From: Kmv34 sp964524965
GTDB lineage: Bacteria; Aerophobota; Aerophobia; Aerophobales; B3-G15
DNA: 12,430 bases
Assembly: GCA_964524965.1 (NCBI GenBank)
Contig: CAZGDY010000045.1
Location: 1-12,430, forward strand
Direction of reading: 5' to 3'
A program made the translations under genes and the position numbers. Below are positions 9,011-12,430 of the stretch, in pieces; within the stretch, counting starts at the first letter, position 1; each line of letters opens with the position of its first letter. The notes beneath the pieces are model-generated. The model worked only from the letters and a program-made list of their open reading frames with translations. It was not told where the DNA came from and ran no database searches.

Positions 9011-9028
9011 TTGTGATTTAAGTTACAA
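9011..9028 (-). promoter_or_regulatory. Rex-type operator of the cooC-acs operon
   Basis: The 18-mer TTGTGATTTAAGTTACAA agrees with the Rex consensus TTGTGAA-N4-TTCACAA at 11 of 14 defined positions and has dyad symmetry (TTGTGA/TTACAA). It begins 10 bases after the -10 hexamer of the cooC promoter, roughly at +4 to +21, where a bound repressor would block initiation. The rex gene lies immediately upstream. Operator function is inferred from match, position and neighbour. Confidence 0.75.
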
Positions 9029-9038
9029 GTAAAAGCAT

Positions 9039-9067
9039 ATTATAATAAAGAGTTTTTTCTATGTCAA
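9039..9067 (-). promoter_or_regulatory. Sigma70-type promoter of the cooC-acs operon
   Basis: On the minus strand TTGACA (9067-9062) and TATAAT (9044-9039) are separated by exactly 17 bases, an exact match to the housekeeping consensus. Transcription should start near 9032, giving a leader of about 70 bases before cooC. Such a strong promoter makes sense for a highly expressed pathway held in check by a repressor, and a Rex-type site lies right downstream. Confidence 0.88.
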
Positions 9068-9128
9068 GCAAAGTAAATCAAGGTGTCAGATATAAATCAA
9101 AAAGAGATAATGGCTTATTTGGAAATAC

Positions 9129-9776
9129 TTAATCTCCTGTAAGTGGATGAAAATACCGGTCGTTAACAATATAATAAGATATAATTTCAAGCTGCGAGGC
9201 AAAATTAACATTTTTTAACTTCACATAAGAGGGAACAACCACGCTGGCAGAAGAAAAATTAAGAATAGCTTTTATCCCACTTATTATAAGAAGGTCTGCT
9301 GATTCCTGAGCTGCCTCATTAGGAACAGTAATTATTCCCATATAAATATTCTGCTCCCTTATTATTGGGGGCATTTTATAAGGATGGTATATCTTTATAT
9401 TACCTATCCCCTTACCCACCTTCTCCGGATCTATATCAAATCCGACCTGGATATGAAACCCTCTTTTCTTAAAGGCAGAACTACTCAATAGAGCCTTCCC
9501 TAATTTTCCAACACCTACCAGTGCTATAGCCCATTCTCTGTTCAGACCCAGCACCTTAGAGATATTTTCTCGCAAACTCCCTACTTCGTAGCCTTTACCG
9601 CGGATACCAAATTGTCCAAAGTAAGAAAGGTCTTTTCTTACTCTTACGTCTGATTCTCCTGTAAATTGGGCAAGACGTTTAGAAGATGTCCTCTCCTCTT
9701 TTCTCATTTTTCTAAGATACCTAAGATAAAAAGAAAGGCGAATAGCTACGTTTTCTGGGACCTTTTTTCCAGCCAT
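9129..9776 (-). CDS. rex: Redox-sensing transcriptional repressor Rex
   Basis: Rex represses anaerobic and fermentative genes and is released from DNA when NADH rises relative to NAD+. The 215-residue product has the standard layout. A winged-helix DNA-binding domain (about 10-65) carries the signature SSKRLAQFTGESDVRVRKDL followed by SYFGQFGIRGKGYEV. A Rossmann domain (about 80-190) has GVGKLGKAL at 88-96 and VGFDIDPEKVG at 111-121. A C-terminal helical segment, which swaps between subunits in Rex dimers, ends the protein. A lysine sits where Asn is common in the glycine-rich loop (GxGNLG). An in-frame TAA just upstream excludes a longer N-terminus; the ribosome site is weak. Rex-type operators before cooC and before the channel operon make both likely targets. 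Its sensor domain is the sister of the one fused to the channel at 10286-11533. Confidence 0.95.
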   Translation of the reverse strand: MAGKKVPENVAIRLSFYLRYLRKMRKEERTSSKRLAQFTGESDVRVRKDLSYFGQFGIRGKGYEVGSLRENISKVLGLNREWAIALVGVGKLGKALLSSSAFKKRGFHIQVGFDIDPEKVGKGIGNIKIYHPYKMPPIIREQNIYMGIITVPNEAAQESADLLIISGIKAILNFSSASVVVPSYVKLKNVNFASQLEIISYYIVNDRYFHPLTGD

Positions 9777-9823
9777 AAGTTAAACCTGTACTAAAATTAT
9801 TCAGAGGAAAGTATACTAAAAAG

Positions 9824-10069
9824 CTATCTTTTTTCTTCTCTGTTTCTAATTTTTATTTTCTCTTGATAAATTCTAACTATTCTTCGAACTACAGAAAGAC
9901 TTATTTTTATTCCTGGTATTGCCCAAACCTTCCCATTTTCAACACCGTAGAATTAGTAAAATATTCATTCTCTCCTTTCCTCAGGTATGTCTATCCCTGT
10001 ATCATCAATCCTTAAACTCAGATTAGCTATTTCTATTTTAAATAAATATGGGTCTGCGTCAAACAGCAC
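9824..10069 (-). pseudogene. Possible decayed small reading frame between the fusion gene and rex
   Basis: Reading the minus strand from a GTG at 10069 gives 34 codons (VLFDADPYLFKIEI..., ending PEERRE) to a TGA at 9967-9965. The same frame meets a TAA at 9955-9953 and then stays open for 42 more codons (FYGVENGKVWAIPGIKISLS..., ending NREEKR) to a TAG at 9826-9824. Both halves look protein-like, with charged and hydrophobic residues in alternation, and share one frame, which suggests one gene broken by two nearby stops. I do not recognise the family. In AT-rich DNA an open stretch of about 40 codons can arise by chance, so this is tentative. The rest of the 509-base gap (9777-10285) holds only the terminator and short repeat listed separately, and I see no convincing rex promoter in it. 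Confidence 0.3.
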
Positions 10070-10107
10070 ATCTAACTAATTATTTAAAGTAGGTTAATAA
10101 ATTTTAT

Positions 10108-10147
10108 TCTGGTTGGCTGATTAGAAATCTCTGGTTGGCTGATTAGA
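10108..10147. repeat. Two direct copies of an 18-base repeat
   Basis: TCTGGTTGGCTGATTAGA occurs at 10108-10125 and again at 10130-10147, a period of 22 bases with identical copies. It lies in the noncoding stretch between the fusion gene and rex. Function unknown; it may be a polymerase-slippage duplication or a paired binding site. Confidence 0.9.
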
Positions 10148-10218
10148 TTCAACAAAAAAGCTTTCCTTATTTACGTTTCACTACTTTTGCTATCTTTACT
10201 CCGGAGAATTCTTACCTA

Positions 10219-10248
10219 TAAAAATTAAACCCGTGCTTTATACGGGTC
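10219..10248 (-). terminator. Rho-independent terminator after the channel-Rex fusion gene
   Basis: On the minus strand ACCCGT, a 7-base loop and ACGGGT (10247-10229) form a 6-bp GC-containing hairpin, followed by the T-rich tail TTAATTTTTA. It lies about 40 bases after the stop of the fusion gene. This would end the channel operon before rex, so rex probably has its own promoter or relies on readthrough. The stem is short, so termination may be partial. Confidence 0.65.
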
Positions 10249-10285
10249 TCAACAACTAAAATACCTATTTTCGGAAATTAATATT

Positions 10286-11533
10286 TTAATTTTTGCTATG
10301 GAGTCCACCCATATAATAGGGTATAGCATTATTTTCAGAGGTAAAATCAACATTTTTTAACCTTATTTCCGGAGGAACAGCAATTCTAATAGGTGAAAAA
10401 TTGAGAATAGCTTTTATCCCACTCATAACCAGAAGATCTGCTGTTTCCTGGGCCGCCTCAGTAGGAACAGTAATTATCCCAATATAAATATCCTGTTCTT
10501 TTATTATCGGAGGCATCTGATAAGGATGATATACCCTTATACCGTCTATCCTCCCACCCACTTTCTCTGGATCTACATCAAATCCGACCTGGATACGAAA
10601 CCCGCTTTTCTTAAAAACGGAATTACTTAGCAGAGTCTTCCCTAATTTTCCAACACCTACCAGTGCTATAGCCCACTCTCTATTAAGATCCATTGCATGC
10701 GAGATTTCCTCTTGCAATTTTCTTACTTCGTACTCCTCACGCAAACTCTTCTTACCATATATATAAAAATAGAGCATTCCAACAAAGAAAAATCCACCCA
10801 CAATATTTCCCAAAGTCACTGGCAATAAATTATTGAATAAAAACATCCCCCAAGTAATCCCACTAATCCCATTTGCAGCGAACATACCGGCAGGAATAAA
10901 AAACATATTCGCAACGCTATGTTCAAATCCCAGAGTAACAAAAGCCATGATAGGAAATTGAATGGCAAAGATTTTACCTATTATATTATCACTACCTACT
11001 GCTAACCAAATAGCAACACAAACTAACCAGTTACACCCTACGCCACGCAAAAAAGCCTGAGCAAAGCTAAGTTGGCATTTTGCCTGAGCAATACTCACAA
11101 GATAACTCATCCAGGGATCTTTAAGTAGTAACCCAGTGCCAATGCCCAGAAAATAAGCAACGAAGACTCCTCCAATGAAATTACCTATATAGGAACCAGT
11201 CCAGTTTTTTACCAGATCCCTCCACCTACTTTTTCTATTGAGACAAGCAACTGTTGGCAACATACAATTTCCAGTGAAAAGTTCTGCGCCTCCAATAACT
11301 ACAAGTATCAAACCAACTGGAAAAACAGCACCAAAGATAAGTTTCTGTAAACCAATAAATTCTCGAGGCCATGGGTCCCCAGCAGCCGCAATCACCGCTA
11401 AAAATCCTCCAAAAGCAATGTAGGCACCTGCAAGAAACCCCAGGACCATTAGCTTATTCCAAGCCATTTCTGTTTTTTCCTTGCCAACAGCAGATACTGC
11501 TTTCATAATGGCAGGTGGAACTTTATATGACAT
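10286..11533 (-). CDS. Formate/nitrite-family (FNT) channel fused to a Rex-type NAD(H)-sensing domain
   Basis: Residues 1-260 form a complete FocA/FdhC/NirC-type channel: six hydrophobic segments, the family signatures GAELFTGN (82-89) and LGFEHSVANMFF (201-212), the latter with the conserved pore histidine (His205). FNT proteins are pentamers that pass formate, nitrite or hydrosulfide; beside a Wood-Ljungdahl operon, formate is the likely substrate. After a charged linker (261-285) the protein continues, without a break, into a Rex sensor domain: YEV at 268-270, GVGKLGKTL at 293-301, VGFDVDPEKVG at 316-326, IITVPTEAAQ at 353-362, ILNFS. By hand count about 96 of 142 positions match the neighbouring Rex. 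The winged-helix DNA-binding domain is absent, so it should not bind DNA. FNT C-termini face the cytosol, so this domain would see cellular NAD(H). A good Shine-Dalgarno sequence (AAGGAGCTGATAAGATG) fixes the start; the gene follows the 155-residue gene by 23 bases. Redox gating of the channel is inference. Confidence 0.93.
   Translation of the reverse strand: MSYKVPPAIMKAVSAVGKEKTEMAWNKLMVLGFLAGAYIAFGGFLAVIAAAGDPWPREFIGLQKLIFGAVFPVGLILVVIGGAELFTGNCMLPTVACLNRKSRWRDLVKNWTGSYIGNFIGGVFVAYFLGIGTGLLLKDPWMSYLVSIAQAKCQLSFAQAFLRGVGCNWLVCVAIWLAVGSDNIIGKIFAIQFPIMAFVTLGFEHSVANMFFIPAGMFAANGISGITWGMFLFNNLLPVTLGNIVGGFFFVGMLYFYIYGKKSLREEYEVRKLQEEISHAMDLNREWAIALVGVGKLGKTLLSNSVFKKSGFRIQVGFDVDPEKVGGRIDGIRVYHPYQMPPIIKEQDIYIGIITVPTEAAQETADLLVMSGIKAILNFSPIRIAVPPEIRLKNVDFTSENNAIPYYMGGLHSKN
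10307..10732 (-). repeat. Duplicated Rex sensor-domain DNA (second copy at 9165-9590)
   Basis: This part of the fusion gene and 9165-9590 in rex are diverged direct copies of the same 426-base coding segment. Similarity starts at the YEV codons just after the winged helix of Rex and ends near the C-terminal YY. At the DNA level the copies share an identical block of about 39 bases over the codons for the glycine-rich NAD(H) loop. The boundary falls exactly at a domain border, and no gap in length was needed in my hand alignment. Confidence 0.9.
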
Positions 11534-11556
11534 CTTATCAGCTCCTTTTTATCTTG

Positions 11557-12024
11557 TTACCATTTTTCTTGCTGGAGACGACAGTTTAACCAGGTCTTTT
11601 GTTTTTCGGTCAATTTTCCAGTAATTTCCTCAATAAATTTAACATCTCCACAAGCTAAAGCTGCACGTTCTTCAACAGTCAAATCAAATTTATTGAGTAC
11701 CTCAGCTGGGCTATCCACTAATTGAGCCAGAATTTTGTTATCCTCTGCTGCCAATTCTAATATTTTTAGAATTTCCGCCTTGTGCTTGCGCCTATCTTCT
11801 AAACGGGACCAAAGTCGAAACAAAAACGAGACTCCAAGTTGTTCCTTTGTGGTTAGCTTTCCTTCTATATGCTTTTCTGCTAACCATTCAGCATTCCTAC
11901 TTCCAAATGCTCCAAGTTTATCAGTATTTATGTTCAATTTTTCAAGCATTTCAGAAAGAACTTTCTCTAAGTCATTTGGTGTCTCAACAGTTTTTGAAGT
12001 TTTCAACAAACTATCTTTGTTCAT
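11557..12024 (-). CDS. Conserved-looking 155-residue protein of unknown function
   Basis: I do not recognise this protein with certainty. It is highly charged, has no signal peptide or membrane segment, one cysteine at about 124 (AALACGD) and another near the C-terminus (WLNC), and reads as mostly helical. The C-terminal third (SPAEVLNKFDLTVEERAALACGD) recalls the small helical fold of LigA-like dioxygenase alpha subunits and of some RiPP leader peptides built on it (pattern F-x-L-T-x-E-E-x-x-A-L), but this is only a pattern resemblance. A strong ribosome site (GGGAGG, 8 to 9 bases before ATG) supports the start. It is the first gene after a Rex-type operator and promoter, and the FNT-Rex fusion follows 23 bases later, so a role with the channel, such as a cytosolic partner, is plausible but unproven. 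Confidence 0.8.
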   Translation of the reverse strand: MNKDSLLKTSKTVETPNDLEKVLSEMLEKLNINTDKLGAFGSRNAEWLAEKHIEGKLTTKEQLGVSFLFRLWSRLEDRRKHKAEILKILELAAEDNKILAQLVDSPAEVLNKFDLTVEERAALACGDVKFIEEITGKLTEKQKTWLNCRLQQEKW

Positions 12025-12265
12025 TTTCTTTGCCTCCCTTTATTTATTTTATTAGTTAAAAGTAAATGCCAATTTTTTATTTAAACAAAAACAGTCCAAT
12101 GTTTTAAAACAACAATCTAGAGCTATTTTGTGGTTTCTTTCCCAAAATTGGTTGATAAAGATTGTTAGACACTTGTTACATGTGAACTTATTCACAAAGA
12201 CAAATGCAAGAACGATTAACTAAATTTGTTTTTTTAAAAGGAATTATGTGGATAAAACCATCGAG
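12025..12265 (-). other. Long AT-rich 5' leader of the channel operon
   Basis: If transcription starts near 12280, about 255 bases are transcribed before the 155-residue gene. Apart from the second Rex-type operator (12180-12197), I see a perfect 10-base palindrome GTTTTAAAAC at 12101-12110 and a 9-mer TGTGGATAA at 12247-12255 matching the DnaA-box consensus on the minus strand. No known riboswitch, tRNA or coding frame is recognisable. Confidence 0.5.
12180..12197 (-). promoter_or_regulatory. Second Rex-type operator, in the leader of the channel operon
   Basis: ATGTGAACTTATTCACAA matches the Rex consensus at 13 of 14 defined positions; the core TGTGAA-CTTA-TTCACA is a perfect dyad. It lies about 85 to 100 bases downstream of the expected start, with no evident second promoter around it. 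It may work as a roadblock or together with the first site through DNA looping or cooperative binding; this is inference. Confidence 0.75.
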
Positions 12266-12283
12266 TTGTGAGATTATTCACAA
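12266..12283 (-). promoter_or_regulatory. Rex-type operator over the start site of the channel operon
   Basis: TTGTGAGATTATTCACAA matches the Rex consensus at 13 of 14 defined positions, with perfect 6-base arms that extend one more base pair on each side. It begins three bases after the -10 hexamer, so it covers the expected transcription start (about -4 to +14). Occlusion by Rex at low NADH is the expected effect. Confidence 0.82.
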
Positions 12284-12286
12284 CTA

Positions 12287-12315
12287 ATTATAATAAAAAG
12301 AAGACCCTTTGTCAA
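12287..12315 (-). promoter_or_regulatory. Sigma70-type promoter of the 155-aa/FNT-Rex operon
   Basis: On the minus strand TTGACA (12315-12310) and TATAAT (12292-12287) are 17 bases apart, again an exact consensus promoter, just like the one before cooC. The predicted start near 12280 lies inside a Rex-type operator. The -35 hexamer sits at the edge of the repeat-bearing segment on the right, which may matter for its origin. Confidence 0.85.
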
Positions 12316-12322
12316 GGGGGCG

Positions 12323-12382
12323 CATTAAGTCATCTAAAATCTAACCGTAGGGGTATCGGTTGTGCCATTAAGAATCTAACCG
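12323..12382. repeat. Short direct repeats, possibly the end of a mobile element
   Basis: CATTAAG and AATCTAACCG occur at 12323-12329 and 12338-12347, and again directly joined at 12366-12372 and 12373-12382. Between them AACCG (12343-12347) and CGGTT (12357-12361) form a small inverted repeat. Base composition is richer in GC than the neighbouring AT-rich leader. Repeated subterminal motifs like this occur at the ends of some insertion sequences (for example IS21 family), where they bind transposase. No transposase is visible within the window, so this stays a suggestion. Confidence 0.45.
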
Positions 12383-12402
12383 AAATCTAGTATCATACTC
12401 CT

Positions 12403-12430
12403 TGACTTAACGAGAAGTCAGGGAGGAAAG
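12403..12430 (+). promoter_or_regulatory. Inverted repeat and probable ribosome site for a plus-strand gene beyond the edge
   Basis: TGACTT and AAGTCA (12403-12408 and 12415-12420) form a 6-bp stem with a 6-base loop, followed by AGGGAGGAAAG, a strong plus-strand Shine-Dalgarno sequence ending at the window edge. A weak promoter-like pair (TTAAGA at 12369, TATCAT at 12391, 16 bases apart) lies upstream. A divergent gene, possibly a transposase, probably starts within a few bases of the edge. Confidence 0.4.

Noticed and set aside
10286..11533. The FNT-Rex fusion as an artefact of misassembly between the two repeat copies.
   Set aside because: The copies differ throughout their length, no Ns are near, the frame is continuous and the linker sits at a domain border. 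Spanning reads would settle it.
11735..12059. Plus-strand open frames opposite the 155-residue gene.
   Set aside because: They are low-complexity, phenylalanine- and serine-rich mirror frames; the minus frame has the strong ribosome site and operon context.
12188..12282. Three 9-mers matching TTATNCACA (12188-12196, 12247-12255 on the minus strand, 12274-12282), as in a DnaA-box cluster or replication origin.
   Set aside because: Two of them are simply halves of the Rex boxes, whose TTGTGAATAA-like arms contain the DnaA pattern; no dnaA, dnaN or other origin genes are nearby. The third is a single site.
1..12430. CRISPR arrays, tRNA or rRNA genes.
   Set aside because: No regular repeat-spacer pattern, tRNA cloverleaf signals or conserved rRNA segments were seen on either strand.

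Overview
The window is an AT-rich stretch of an anaerobic bacterial genome. It carries the carbonyl branch of the Wood-Ljungdahl (reductive acetyl-CoA) pathway, and every convincing gene lies on the minus strand, so the locus reads from high to low coordinates. A run of exactly 100 Ns inside acsB marks it as a draft scaffold, probably from a metagenome or single cell. The genes are of bacterial type: AcsB keeps the N-terminal CODH-contacting domain that archaeal CdhC lacks, and the order cooC-acsA-acsB-acsC-acsV-acsF-like is the one I recall from Moorella-type acetogens. The species cannot be named from the sequence; an uncultured acetogenic or CO/formate-metabolising bacterium fits.

Right part (about 12430 to 10217). 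A sigma70-type promoter with perfect hexamers (TTGACA, 17 bp, TATAAT) at 12315-12287 is followed by a Rex-type operator over the expected transcription start, and by a second Rex-type operator in the long leader. It drives a 155-residue protein of unknown function and then a remarkable fusion: a complete formate/nitrite-family (FNT) channel joined to the NAD(H)-sensing Rossmann domain of the repressor Rex, without Rex's DNA-binding domain. A hairpin terminator follows. The extreme right edge holds short direct repeats and what may be the start of a leftward-abutting mobile element or other plus-strand gene.

Middle (10217 to 9129). A 509-base gap between genes holds the terminator, a small direct repeat and a possible decayed reading frame. 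Then comes a complete rex gene. Its sensor domain is about two thirds identical to the one fused to the channel, so the fusion domain arose from a duplication within this locus.

Left part (9128 to 1). A second perfect-consensus promoter (9067-9039) with a Rex-type operator just downstream of the start starts the main operon: cooC (nickel ATPase), acsA/cooS (CO dehydrogenase), acsB (acetyl-CoA synthase), acsC (large subunit of the corrinoid iron-sulfur protein), acsV (reductive activator of that protein) and a second CooC/AcsF-type ATPase cut by the left edge. acsD and acsE are not seen and are expected beyond base 1.

Taken together, the locus looks like one redox-controlled unit: Rex, which leaves DNA when NADH is high, probably controls both operons, and a Rex-derived sensor is attached directly to the formate channel. 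If the fusion domain still binds NAD(H), the same signal would act both on transcription and on channel activity. That last step is inference from the sequence.
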